From: Bacteroidota bacterium | GTDB lineage: Bacteria; Bacteroidota; Ignavibacteria; Kapaibacteriales; Kapaibacteriaceae | NCBI GenBank assembly: GCA_018266735.1 | Contig: JAFDZT010000011.1 | Span: 1 to 32,883, forward strand | DNA: 32,883 nt | Direction of reading: 5' to 3' | In this document: positions 1 through 8,303 of the stretch, piece after piece | How positions within the stretch are numbered: the first letter of the stretch is position 1 | Layout of the letters: each line of letters starts with the position of its first letter | Notes under the pieces: model-generated | Databases searched by the model: none | Told to the model about the DNA's origin: nothing | Seen by the model: only the letters and a program-made list of their open reading frames with translations | Program-made: the position numbers and the translations under genes

Positions 1-19
1 TCAACTAGCTTTCGGACAT
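1..19 (+). repeat. Left copy of window-terminal inverted repeat
   Basis: TCAACTAGCTTTCGGACAT matches the complement of the last 19 bases of the window (TCAACTAGAAAACGGACAT) at 15 of 19 positions. The differences are confined to a central block of four bases. Positions 20-192 hold no recognised gene. Confidence 0.6.
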
Positions 20-192
20 CTTCATACACGCAAGGGCAAGTAGACCTCTTCTTTTCATGGGGACCTCATTGAGATGTATTGATTATACGATGCCAAAGTG
101 CTCGGATAGATCGCCCGTGAACATAGTGATTTTTCTGAGTCATCGAACTTGCGGCTATTCTACGTATCGTGACTTTTTACATTCCGTGTTAA

Positions 193-630
193 AGTGGAGA
201 TTCCGCCTACGCGTCAAAGTGGTGATTCCTACCAAAGTGAAACCTTTATCTTCGATAAAGAGACCAGCTGTACAATAGTAAAATAAAAGGGCCGAGATCG
301 GTAGACATGCCGGGGCTGAAATTGAGAACAACACTGTTCTTTTCATTCATGGCCTGCAATGGCAAACACACGGAAATCTGTGAGTAAACTTAGGCATGTA
401 CTGAAGCTGCACACACAGGGCGTGCCGAAGCTCCAGATCAACACAGCGACCGGATTATCGCTCCGGAAGCGACGTGATCTCGCGACACCCTAAAGCACCT
501 CGAAACAACGCTGGTACTTTCATCAACCGCTGCCGATTCTCGGAGCAACTTTTCTAATCAATTCGCACATCAACTTTGGGTGGTCACGTTGACGTGGAGA
601 GATTTGGTCAGTTTGCGCGGAATCTCCACT
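193..630 (+). mobile_element. Internally deleted IS21-family element (remnant)
   Basis: The segment is bounded by a perfect 14-bp inverted repeat, AGTGGAGATTCCGC at 193-206 and its complement at 617-630. The left end carries repeated units of the form AAAGTGGnGATTCC (191-204 and 216-229, then a shorter AAAGTGA at 234). The right end carries two spaced GGTCA-type units (near 581 and 606). Multiple subterminal repeats of this kind are typical of IS21-family ends. Between them lies only the 5' stub of istA (359-493); the rest of istA and all of istB are missing. It cannot transpose on its own but might be mobilised in trans by a full-length relative. No target duplication was identified. Confidence 0.6.
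359..493 (+). pseudogene. istA: IstA transposase, N-terminal fragment
   Basis: A 44-codon reading frame starts at ATG 359 and ends at TAA 491-493. The peptide begins MANTRKSVSKLRHVLKLHTQ, then GVPKLQI, which matches the usual start of IS21 IstA proteins: the MSKIRQVLRLH-type helix followed by the first HTH that binds the terminal repeats. The frame stops inside the HTH, where intact IstA continues for several hundred residues with a DDE integrase core. No recognisable IstA continues downstream in any frame, so this looks like a deletion and not a simple frameshift. It sits about 165 bp inside the left inverted repeat, as expected for istA. It is almost certainly non-functional as a transposase. 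Confidence 0.6.
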
Positions 631-648
631 CCCTACTAAACACTCATT

Positions 649-1317
649 TCACGGGTTATTTTGCCCACCAGTCACAGCAGACGGTTTACCGATGATTTGA
701 TCTTCACTGAGCTTTTTTAAGATCTCACTTGCAACTTTCGACAGGATTGAAGTGCGCGTCGCCGCTTTCGAAGTGTTTGTGAAGTCAACGGTTACATCTC
801 CCTCCCAAATTGTCTTCCCCGTTGTTGATTGCAGTAGTAATGCCTTGTAGGTTATCGATGTTGTGACAGTTTGAGCGCGACCACCAACGCTCACGGTTGA
901 AGTCTGTGATCCACCTTGCACAACATTGTTTCTGATCGACGCGGATCCTGTGGTTGTTGAACTGGAAACAAGAGGAACATCAAATGTGGCCGTTTCTGAA
1001 CCCCACGGAACAAAGAGGAGGTATCCTTGTATTCCGTTCTTCTCCATGATCTGACGGCGCTCGTCTTTTGAGTATTCCCTTAGTGGAGGAATAACGTCCG
1101 TTTCTTTTAGTATAACAGTGCCAACATCCTCAGCTTCTGACACGAATGCATTCTCTATTTCCTTTCGCATATCAAGCTTCCAACCATACGTCATAACAAG
1201 CAATCGCTCAATCTTTGGCCCTGTAAATGTGGGATCCTTCATTGAGGAGAGATTGGCGCTAACACATCCGGATAGAGCAAATGCGAACGCCGCTACAACA
1301 ATTGCTGATTTCAGCAT
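649..1317 (-). CDS. Hypothetical lipoprotein
   Basis: The 222-residue product begins MLKSAIVVAAFAFALSGC, a short lipoprotein signal peptide with an L-S-G-C lipobox, so the mature protein is predicted to be lipid-anchored. The ATG at 1317 was chosen because it places the signal peptide at the N-terminus; an upstream in-frame TTG at 1356 would add 13 residues. The mature part has a moderately conserved-looking first half, a Ser/Thr/Gly-rich centre and a C-terminal region with a GKTIWEG motif. No family was recognised; it loosely resembles small envelope lipoproteins of the DUF4136 style, which is only an impression. It lies alone between the IS21 remnant and the tRNA-Thr scar, so it is probably island cargo. 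Confidence 0.6.
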   Translation of the reverse strand: MLKSAIVVAAFAFALSGCVSANLSSMKDPTFTGPKIERLLVMTYGWKLDMRKEIENAFVSEAEDVGTVILKETDVIPPLREYSKDERRQIMEKNGIQGYLLFVPWGSETATFDVPLVSSSTTTGSASIRNNVVQGGSQTSTVSVGGRAQTVTTSITYKALLLQSTTGKTIWEGDVTVDFTNTSKAATRTSILSKVASEILKKLSEDQIIGKPSAVTGGQNNP

Positions 1318-1356
1318 AGGGAACCTGGTGACAAGTTTGAGATTACACTCTTTCAA

Positions 1357-1560
1357 TCGTCAATAATATGTCGTTTCAAATTTCATAGCAAATGCTCGTT
1401 GACCCTTTGTAAATGGTCAGACTCAATGAATGTTGGCAGTTCCTAACCCTTGGTACCATTCACATTTCAGCATCTTCAACTTCCATTCGTGTGCTAATCG
1501 TGTGCTAATGGACTTGCTACCACCCTAAGTACCATATTTATCATATACAAAGCAGACTAT
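1357..1560. other. Gene-free stretch beside the tRNA-Thr scar
   Basis: No coding potential was seen here. The only structure noticed is a perfect tandem duplication of the 11-mer TCGTGTGCTAA at 1487-1508, about 50 bp before the tRNA fragment. A short direct repeat next to an attachment site would fit recombinase arm binding, but this is a guess. Confidence 0.4.
1487..1508 (+). repeat. Tandem 11-bp direct repeat
   Basis: TCGTGTGCTAA occurs twice head to tail (1487-1497 and 1498-1508). It lies inside the inferred island, close to the tRNA-Thr 3' fragment, and may be an arm-type site for the integrase that created that junction. Confidence 0.6.
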
Positions 1561-1601
1561 TTGTAATCAGCAGGTCGCCGGTTCAAGTCCGGCAGTTGGC
1601 T
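1561..1601 (+). pseudogene. tRNA-Thr(UGU) 3' fragment, probable attachment-site scar
   Basis: The sequence begins in a TTGTAATCAGC segment that matches the anticodon loop (TGT) and 3' anticodon stem of tRNA-Thr. It continues through a perfect T arm (GCCGG, TTCAAGT, CCGGC) and a 3' acceptor strand AGTTGGC plus T. The 5' half (acceptor 5' strand, D arm and 5' anticodon stem) is absent upstream, so it cannot fold as a tRNA. Such 3' half fragments arise when an integrase inserts an element into a tRNA gene, restoring the gene at one end and leaving a copy at the other. The native terminator just downstream indicates that chromosome lies to the right and the element to the left. Confidence 0.65.
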
Positions 1602-1611
1602 CACACAACAG

Positions 1612-1643
1612 AAGCCGCTTTGCACATCGCAGAGCGGCTTTTG
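1612..1643 (+). terminator. Rho-independent terminator after tRNA-Thr fragment
   Basis: AAGCCGCTTTG and CAGAGCGGCTT form a stem with one internal mismatch around a 7-nt loop, followed by a short T run. It sits 10 nt after the tRNA 3' end, as a native tRNA terminator would. Confidence 0.65.
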
Positions 1644-1677
1644 TCGTTATTGGGATGCGAGCAGCACTTGTTCTTCG

Positions 1678-1685
1678 TACGTTTG
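1678..1685 (+). promoter_or_regulatory. Candidate -7 element for the 1731 gene
   Basis: TACGTTTG matches the Bacteroidota -7 consensus TAnnTTTG exactly and lies 45 nt before the start codon. No well-spaced -33 TTTG was found, so confidence is limited. Confidence 0.35.
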
Positions 1686-1730
1686 GGTCATGAGATGATC
1701 ATTCCACCGTCGAACGCTGAGGGTGTTGCT

Positions 1731-2486
1731 ATGCGATCGCACTGTTGGCCTATTGCCGTCCTCCTTTCTCTTGCCTTGCTCCACATGGGTTGCTCCCATG
1801 CACCCTCACCTGTTGAGCCGGTGGCGGGCGGGACATTGTACGGAGTGACGTGGATCTCTGACGAGTACATGAACTTCAGGACCGATCGCCGTGGGATGGT
1901 GGTGACGGCAAGGTCGACAACATGGTCGGGGAGCGACACGACGAATGCGGACGGATCGTGGTCGATCCATGGCGTTCCGGCCGGCGTGTACACGATGACG
2001 GTCACAAAGGAAGGTTGCTCCACGTCGACATTGGCGAACGTCCAATTCGTTGGAGCCGACTCGTTGCAGGTGAACATCTCTGGTGTGCACATGCCGATCG
2101 CCGCCGACATTGTGTCGGGCGCTACGGCATCGATCTCGTGGATCTACAAATACCACCACGAGGGCCCCGATGTACCGTACGATTCCACCGTATCGATCGA
2201 TGTCATCGTTTCGACCAAACTTGCCGGTGATGTCGCACTGCGATTCAACGTCACGGAAACACCAGATGCCAACTGCGACTCCTACGTCGTGTTTGGCAGC
2301 GGCGACCTTCAAACGTCATCGACGAGCGTCCGCACCTATAACCTGTTCGACATCTGCTCGAAGCTGCGAGATCATTATGGCAAGACCTTGCCGGGCAGAA
2401 CACTGTACCTGCAGATCCGACCCTGGAACTTGGCCGATGCGAATCGCACGTGCTTCCCACCATGCGTTGTCACATTGAAATTGTAG
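1731..2486 (+). CDS. Lipoprotein with carboxypeptidase-regulatory-like domain
   Basis: The 251-residue product starts MRSHCWPIAVLLSLALLHMGC, a lipoprotein signal with an LHMGC lipobox. The ATG at 1731 was chosen because the open frame extends upstream into the tRNA terminator without any signal-like start. Residues of about 30-110 read as a carboxypeptidase-regulatory-like (transthyretin-type) beta-sandwich, with the typical pattern of an N-G-S-W turn followed by V-P-A-G-V-Y-T-M-T-V. The C-terminal half is a second beta-rich region with four cysteines in its last 70 residues and no recognised family. It is predicted to be a surface or periplasmic structural lipoprotein. It is a single gene, converging on the minus-strand gene that ends at 2501. 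Confidence 0.7.
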   Translation: MRSHCWPIAVLLSLALLHMGCSHAPSPVEPVAGGTLYGVTWISDEYMNFRTDRRGMVVTARSTTWSGSDTTNADGSWSIHGVPAGVYTMTVTKEGCSTSTLANVQFVGADSLQVNISGVHMPIAADIVSGATASISWIYKYHHEGPDVPYDSTVSIDVIVSTKLAGDVALRFNVTETPDANCDSYVVFGSGDLQTSSTSVRTYNLFDICSKLRDHYGKTLPGRTLYLQIRPWNLADANRTCFPPCVVTLKL

Positions 2487-2500
2487 ACCGCCCTGCCGCC

Positions 2501-4969
2501 CTACCTCCCAACGAAGACCATCTGCGAGATGGGCTTTCCATGCTCTTGCGTGTAGACGGCGATGTAGAGGCCGTTGGATTTAGCGAGCGACTCCACATCA
2601 GTAGTTGACAGCAATGAGGAGCAGGTCAAACTTGCCACCTTGCTTCCCTGCACCGTGTAGAGTGTGCAGGATGTGATGCACGAGTTCGCCTTCGAGGGTT
2701 GCTCGAAGGAAACGGACGTGGGGTCGAGATACTTCGGGTCGATCGGGACGAAGCCAACCACTCCACCGTCGTTCCCAATAAAGAGTCCACGATAGCGCTT
2801 CGAGTACACGGCGCATTGCGGATTTGAGAACCCGTATAGGATCGAGTCTACTACGGCCGCCCTTGAATGATCGACGATGTATCCGATCATGTCACGATCT
2901 TGACGGAAGAGGAGTGATGTCGATGCCGACAGTCGGACGGCGTCGGCGTTGTAATAGGTATGACGACTGAGTATCGGCTGCGCCTGCCATGTTCCGTCGC
3001 GGAGTTTCCAAACACGCTCTGTGGTGATGAATGTTGAATCGTCGACCAACAGGGCATGTGCACGACCATCGGTTGTGTCGAAGATCGATGATCCGTCCGA
3101 CATGTTCGACAGATACAACGCGCCACTTGTGCCGGTGGTCATGATCAGACCGGGAACACTAATGTCGATGCGATCACCATTCACGATCTTGATCCCATTT
3201 GTGTCACCGTAGGACACCCAAGCTCCGTCAATGCGCTTACTGAGATACAGTCTTCCTGGTCCCGGGTTGCTTGTGAACACAGCTAGCCCAAGCACACTCT
3301 CGGTTACATTCCACACTGTTCGCACCTTGCGGACGATCACTTCAGGCGTAAGTGAAACCGAACGTATGAGCGACGTATCGCCATTGAATCCAACGACAAG
3401 TTGGTCGAGCGAGCGACGGTATTCCTGATTGCCGGGATCGTCATCACGCAGCACGATCTTCACATACGATGTGGAAGGAAGCAAGGCGGATTGGGTGGCA
3501 TGGAGCGATCCATGGCGAATGATGCGTGCATGAGAGGTATCGAGCATGGGCATAGCGCCGCTGATGATCGGGAACACGGTCATCATTGAGTCCGAGACGA
3601 CGGAAAGACTCTCTTCGTTCTCGCCCAAGGCAAGCTCCGTGGCTTCCTGCGGCACCCTGACAGCATCGGTGTATGCACTTGGTCGCCGAACGACGAGCGG
3701 AGCACGCTCCATCGAGTCGATCACCACGCCTTGTGCATTGCGTGCCGTTGCCGAGAAAGGAACTACTCCATGTCGATCCGCACGAAGACTCAATGGAGTG
3801 GTGCGGCCATTCATCGCATACTGTTTCCCATCGATCGTGCTAGTGATGGTCGCGTTTCGCGTCCGCGATACATGGACGGCGCTGTAGTCCACTTCTGAAA
3901 AGACCAGTGTGGTATCGACATTGCGAATGCAGGCAATTCCTTCGCGGCCTTGCAAGCCACTGTAGGAGTACACGCGGAATCGAAAGGGTTCGACCGTTTG
4001 GACGAAGATCAAGCGATCGACATCATTGATCTGCACGATCACACCGTTGGCGTGGAGGGAATCGATCAGTGTTGCGGAACCGTTGAGAAAATCATACGCT
4101 TCCAGCCACTTCACGTTCCCAGTGGTCCGTAGCCTGCAAAAGAGGTTCGGAGCAGCAAGAGTTCCGTTGAACACTTGGTAGTCGGAGAGTACCGTCACTG
4201 GCGGCTCTTCGATGGAGCCTATCTCGCGATCTGTGTACATGACGTGATCGATACCGGTCGAGTAATAGTATTGTCCGCGGCATCTGACTGTTCGCAGCAA
4301 ATCTCCCGTTGCAGCATCAAAGTACTGGCAAAGCCAAGCGGAGGAGTCGGGCGCCAGTTTCGTACAGTAGTACTCACGTCCTCCCGGACACACCTTCATC
4401 GTTCCAAGTGAGTCATAGGTCTGCAAGGTTGCAAGGGTCTGTGTATTGATGAACGTCGTGATGTACCGTGTAGTTGATAATGTCGTCCCCGACCTATAGT
4501 AGATGCCTAACACGGCCGTATTCTGTCCTGGAGCGGCCGTGTACTGTTGAATTCGATAGAGCGGACCATACTCTGGGTGCACCGTAGGAACCACATCCGG
4601 AATGCTCGTCCACTCCTTCCCATTGATGTCAATGGTCGCAAAATGAGCACTCCCGTTTGATCGCGACTCATACGTGAGGAGCAACCTTCCGGAAACGAAG
4701 CCAACACACCTCACAGTTTTCACTGAATCCGGAATGGCCACCGTATCTCGTCGTTCTAGTGGATACGTTTGGAGTCGGATCACGCCGATCGTATCATTCG
4801 CACAAGCCAGATATCGACCGTCGTCAGTTGCCTTCGTGAAGTACGGGAAGAGTGGGAACGGCCAACTCACGTCCACATCCGCCAGCAACTTCACGGTCTG
4901 GCACACGAGGTCTTGCCCACTTGCGGTGAGAAGCACACCAACCAACACCCACATGAAGATCCGTTGCAT
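2501..4969 (-). CDS. Large secreted protein with C-terminal sorting-like domain
   Basis: An 822-residue protein with a signal peptide ending near QDLVCQ (residues 1-24). The body is beta-rich, with repeated short motifs suggestive of a propeller in the first 350 residues; a central region may contain an Ig-like module (residues 350-450). The last 75 residues, with a VQGSKVASL strand, an SNGLYIAVY strand and a terminal MVFVGR, have the shape of a type IX secretion C-terminal domain, although the YPNP-type entry motif is missing. It starts 21 nt after the stop of the gene at 4991, with AGGA just upstream, so the two are probably cotranscribed. The signal peptide is almost the same as that of the upstream gene although the mature proteins differ. 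Function is unknown; it is probably cell-surface. Confidence 0.75.
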   Translation of the reverse strand: MQRIFMWVLVGVLLTASGQDLVCQTVKLLADVDVSWPFPLFPYFTKATDDGRYLACANDTIGVIRLQTYPLERRDTVAIPDSVKTVRCVGFVSGRLLLTYESRSNGSAHFATIDINGKEWTSIPDVVPTVHPEYGPLYRIQQYTAAPGQNTAVLGIYYRSGTTLSTTRYITTFINTQTLATLQTYDSLGTMKVCPGGREYYCTKLAPDSSAWLCQYFDAATGDLLRTVRCRGQYYYSTGIDHVMYTDREIGSIEEPPVTVLSDYQVFNGTLAAPNLFCRLRTTGNVKWLEAYDFLNGSATLIDSLHANGVIVQINDVDRLIFVQTVEPFRFRVYSYSGLQGREGIACIRNVDTTLVFSEVDYSAVHVSRTRNATITSTIDGKQYAMNGRTTPLSLRADRHGVVPFSATARNAQGVVIDSMERAPLVVRRPSAYTDAVRVPQEATELALGENEESLSVVSDSMMTVFPIISGAMPMLDTSHARIIRHGSLHATQSALLPSTSYVKIVLRDDDPGNQEYRRSLDQLVVGFNGDTSLIRSVSLTPEVIVRKVRTVWNVTESVLGLAVFTSNPGPGRLYLSKRIDGAWVSYGDTNGIKIVNGDRIDISVPGLIMTTGTSGALYLSNMSDGSSIFDTTDGRAHALLVDDSTFITTERVWKLRDGTWQAQPILSRHTYYNADAVRLSASTSLLFRQDRDMIGYIVDHSRAAVVDSILYGFSNPQCAVYSKRYRGLFIGNDGGVVGFVPIDPKYLDPTSVSFEQPSKANSCITSCTLYTVQGSKVASLTCSSLLSTTDVESLAKSNGLYIAVYTQEHGKPISQMVFVGR

Positions 4970-4990
4970 AGAATGTCCTTTGCTCGATCC

Positions 4991-7468
4991 TCATTTATTG
5001 ATCACGACCGGATGACGTGCAAGAACACGTGCATCAGCCAGTTCGAGTATATAGACGCCTCCAGGGATCATGCCTAGATCGATCGAGAGCGAAATGCTCG
5101 GTCCGCTGTTACCAACCAACGCATCAGACAGATCACATACGGTCTCTCCGAGCAATGAACACAACTTCAATTGAAGCCGGCCGCCGCGCGGAGCGTCTTG
5201 TGTGCGGATCTTGATCGAAAGTTGATCTCTCGTCGGAGTCGGATATGCGAGGAGTGACGTGACGGATGGATCGGCCTGTTGGAAGATGCCCGTTGGCGTC
5301 GATCTCGTAAGCCGTACCACCCCATTCTTTGAACCCAACCAGATACATGTATCCGACGGCACAGCGATGTCTGTGAACAGTCCATCCCACGCTCCATCAA
5401 CGTAGACGGTATCCCACGAGATGCCATCGTCGCGACTCTCAAGAATGACGTCCGACCCGATGGCAAACAAGCCTCCTTCACGTCCCTCGACGATCCTATG
5501 CCCAAAGACACTTGTGCTACGGTCTCGTTCTTCGACCGTACCTGCACGAGTGAACGTTCTTCCTCCATCCGTGGAACGAACGAGGTAATGTCCTTTTGAT
5601 GTGAGCGTCGATGGACCAAGCTCACCAACGATGTGGCCAATGGATGCGACGATCGTGCCGGATGCGAGCGGAAGTAGCTGCCAAACGTACGGCTCGAAAT
5701 CAACGTCGATGAACGATCTTCGCCATGTCGTTCCTGAGTCCTCGGAAGCATAGATGCCACCAGTTACAACAACGGTCGTGTCAGCTTCAGCATAGGAAAA
5801 TCCCCGATGACCTGTGCACCACATGTTGGATCGGGTGGTGATGAACGAAGACACTGGCACGATGGATGCAGGACCTCTTGGAAGTTGCGTGTAGGAAGCT
5901 TGCCAACTGCGCCCGGTATCACGAGAGACGTACATTGAATCGCTGAACACAACAAGTCCGGTCGAGTCCAGAAAGTACATCGACTGTCCGGATGGTGTTG
6001 CATTGGTGTAGTCGAAAACCAACTCGGCACCACCGATCATCGCTTGGAGGACCTGACCGCTGACCGATGTGTGGTCGAGTCCACGTACGTCAAACAATCC
6101 CATTCCAAACGACACGACCTCTGCAGCGCTCTGATACAAGTAGCTGGTTCCTCCAGCGGAAACTGCCGCATATATATCGATCGTCGGGTAATGATGTACG
6201 ATCGCATGAACTTCTGGATAAAACCCAATGGCATCACGATCTCCGAAGTACTGAAGCCTTGCAGGCATGGGCATGGAGATCCCTGCCCCACGGTATCCTG
6301 CAGGATGATACAAGGAATCATCGAACGTTGGAACGACCCACGATCGGCCGCCATCCTTGCTATAGTAAAGGCAGTTTGATCCGATCGAAACAAGCTCGTC
6401 TTCGGAAATAGCGACGAGTTCTGTTATTCCCAATGGACTCTGCTCACGCAACATGAACGTGTCATTTGATGCTTCTTTTGTGAGGATCGCGCCTGATCTA
6501 GCTCCTATCAACGCGGAATCCGTCTCCTGCACTTGGAATGCACGTCCGATCGATCTGATGTTGGAACCCGTACTGTCCACGAGATTTGTATATCCCATAT
6601 TTGTCGTCACCATGTACGTACGATTTCTGGTCAGCCACGCAACGCGGGCTTTCTCACCGCGAATAGCACCAACCTGTTCCCACGATATCCCTCGATCTCT
6701 TGAGATCATCAATCCAACTGTGTAACCATCAAGGGCCTTCCAGGCAAGGAAGAGAGAATCGTTCAGCGGCTCGAGGTGTTGTATACCACGTGGGTGGCGT
6801 ATGATGAGCGGCAACTTCGTTGACGTACTGAAGACAACCGTCGACGTATCCGTCAGAAGCAAACCGATCGTTGCTCTGCCCGAAGAGTACATTCGGTCAT
6901 TCTCATCCTTGACCTTTCCGATCGACATCGGCAATGGCTCCCATGAAGTAGAGCCCGGCCACTGGACATCAACCGTGTCATCATCCATGAAGAGGACGCT
7001 GAGTCCGTGGATCGAGAGAAACCCATTGCGAAACAATGTACCAGAAGATGAAATGTGTTCCGGAAGTTCAACAGGAGCCATTTCACCATTGTCGATCCGT
7101 AGTACGCCGATCGGATAACCGGAAAATCGGCGTTCAAACCTCATGTGGATATCGTCTCCGTTCGCGGTCAATGCAGCGCGGATAAAGTAGAGAGCGCCGT
7201 TGTCACGATAGTCGATCCGCGTCCAATGTTGACCTTTGTTGCGTGATACCCACACTTGGGAGCCCAAGGTTGCATACACCAATTCGTGCCCGCGGTCATA
7301 GGCAAGCATCCGAAATGGCATCGGGCTGTCTATTGAGGGGTAATCGAACAACGGGACCCTACGAACATCCTCTGTTGCTACAGCGCGCTGCACGGTCTGG
7401 CACACAAGACCTTGTCCACCTGCAGTGAGGAGCACACCAGCCATCAACCACTTCATGATCAGTTGCAT
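4991..7468 (-). CDS. Secreted BNR/Asp-box propeller protein with sorting domain
   Basis: An 825-residue protein with a signal peptide (residues 1-24, ending LVCQ). At least seven Asp-box motifs of the S-x-D-x-G-x-x-W type are visible, for example SRNKGQHW (75-82), SRDRGISW, SKDGGRSW, SRDTGRSW, SEDSGTTW, STDGGRTF and SRDDGISW. These mark sialidase/sortilin-like beta-propeller blades. No sialidase catalytic Arg triad or FRIP motif was recognised, so enzymatic activity is not implied. The tail from about residue 740 (LLAYPTPTRDQLSIKI, then PGGVYILEL) is a type IX-like C-terminal sorting domain. It starts 9 nt after the stop of the barrel gene at 7478, with AGGG as a possible ribosome site. Probable exported surface protein. 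Confidence 0.8.
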   Translation of the reverse strand: MQLIMKWLMAGVLLTAGGQGLVCQTVQRAVATEDVRRVPLFDYPSIDSPMPFRMLAYDRGHELVYATLGSQVWVSRNKGQHWTRIDYRDNGALYFIRAALTANGDDIHMRFERRFSGYPIGVLRIDNGEMAPVELPEHISSSGTLFRNGFLSIHGLSVLFMDDDTVDVQWPGSTSWEPLPMSIGKVKDENDRMYSSGRATIGLLLTDTSTVVFSTSTKLPLIIRHPRGIQHLEPLNDSLFLAWKALDGYTVGLMISRDRGISWEQVGAIRGEKARVAWLTRNRTYMVTTNMGYTNLVDSTGSNIRSIGRAFQVQETDSALIGARSGAILTKEASNDTFMLREQSPLGITELVAISEDELVSIGSNCLYYSKDGGRSWVVPTFDDSLYHPAGYRGAGISMPMPARLQYFGDRDAIGFYPEVHAIVHHYPTIDIYAAVSAGGTSYLYQSAAEVVSFGMGLFDVRGLDHTSVSGQVLQAMIGGAELVFDYTNATPSGQSMYFLDSTGLVVFSDSMYVSRDTGRSWQASYTQLPRGPASIVPVSSFITTRSNMWCTGHRGFSYAEADTTVVVTGGIYASEDSGTTWRRSFIDVDFEPYVWQLLPLASGTIVASIGHIVGELGPSTLTSKGHYLVRSTDGGRTFTRAGTVEERDRSTSVFGHRIVEGREGGLFAIGSDVILESRDDGISWDTVYVDGAWDGLFTDIAVPSDTCIWLGSKNGVVRLTRSTPTGIFQQADPSVTSLLAYPTPTRDQLSIKIRTQDAPRGGRLQLKLCSLLGETVCDLSDALVGNSGPSISLSIDLGMIPGGVYILELADARVLARHPVVINK

Positions 7469-7477
7469 CGTTGAGCC

Positions 7478-7972
7478 CTAAAAATGATACGCAACCGCAA
7501 CGGTCGCGGAGAAGATGGCCTCGTCCTTGAACACGTCGCCAAAGAGGCCGGGGACGATGGCCCAGCGATTTGAGCTGTCGAGAAAGAAGTTCATCTCCGT
7601 GCCGAGGCGCAGGAGCGGACGTGTCGAGGCTTGTTCGAACTCGTGTTCGAAACCGAGGCCTCCGAGGACGTACCAGCGCTCCGGAACAAGTGCGAACGAA
7701 CCGATGGCAACGCCTATAAATCGACTGCCCATCTCGGGCTCACGGTAGAAGAGCATGTCGGCCATCACGCCGATCTCCCATCGGTGATCGAGTCGACGGA
7801 AGTAGTCGATGCCCACGGCACGTGGCGCTTCTTCGACGGCCTTTGTGATGTCGAAGCCACGACCATAGGCGATGGAGAGGTTGTTGTCACGCATGGCCGA
7901 CATGGCGGGTTCTTGTGCAACCACGCGGTACGCACACAGGAGAACGATGACGGTGACGAGCGATATGCGCAT
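7478..7972 (-). CDS. Small outer-membrane beta-barrel-like protein
   Basis: The 164-residue product has a signal peptide (MRISLVTVIVLLCAYRVVAQ), then alternating amphipathic strands (WEIGVMADMLFY, WYVLGGLGFEHEF, PLLRLGTEMNFF, WAIVPGLFGDVF) and ends ATVAVAYHF. The terminal Phe preceded by alternating hydrophobic residues is the usual outer-membrane-protein signal for BAM. The start at 7972 follows GGAGGTG with good spacing; two upstream in-frame starts lack this. It is probably the first gene of a minus-strand transcription unit that runs on through 4991 and 2501. The specific role is not recognisable. Confidence 0.75.
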   Translation of the reverse strand: MRISLVTVIVLLCAYRVVAQEPAMSAMRDNNLSIAYGRGFDITKAVEEAPRAVGIDYFRRLDHRWEIGVMADMLFYREPEMGSRFIGVAIGSFALVPERWYVLGGLGFEHEFEQASTRPLLRLGTEMNFFLDSSNRWAIVPGLFGDVFKDEAIFSATVAVAYHF

Positions 7973-8029
7973 CACGAACACCTCCATGTTGGAGAAATGT
8001 CGTACGTTTCTTGTCTCAATACACAAGGC

Positions 8030-8302
8030 ATGTCCGTGGATTCACAAGTGAACATCAAGTCTCCCGATGTGGGGACGGCAACCATCAATATCACGCTGAA
8101 CAAACTGGGCGGACCCGACGAAGAAGGCACGATGTACTTCGAGGTCGATGCAGAGGTCTATGCATCGTCGATCAAGGACGCCAGCGGACTCACCTTCGAC
8201 TTCCGCTTCGAACATACGCAACCAAGTCGTAGCGCCGCCTTTCAGCATGACCTTCGAGAAACGCTGACGTTTGAGTACATGAAGGCACTTCGGAGTTTGT
8301 GA
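8030..8302 (+). CDS. Small hypothetical protein
   Basis: A 90-residue acidic protein without a signal peptide or membrane segment. It has alternating beta-like stretches (TATINITLNKL, GTMYFEVDAEVY, LTFDFRFEH). It ends one nucleotide before the ATG of the next gene, which suggests translational coupling. The start at 8030 is the first ATG after the divergent minus-strand gene; the open frame continues upstream only as antisense to that gene. No family was recognised. Confidence 0.5.
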   Translation: MSVDSQVNIKSPDVGTATINITLNKLGGPDEEGTMYFEVDAEVYASSIKDASGLTFDFRFEHTQPSRSAAFQHDLRETLTFEYMKALRSL

Positions 8303-8303
8303 G

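Noticed and set aside
57..346. Small reading frames near the left edge
   Set aside because: They overlap the IS21 end repeats on both strands and have no protein-like features or ribosome sites.
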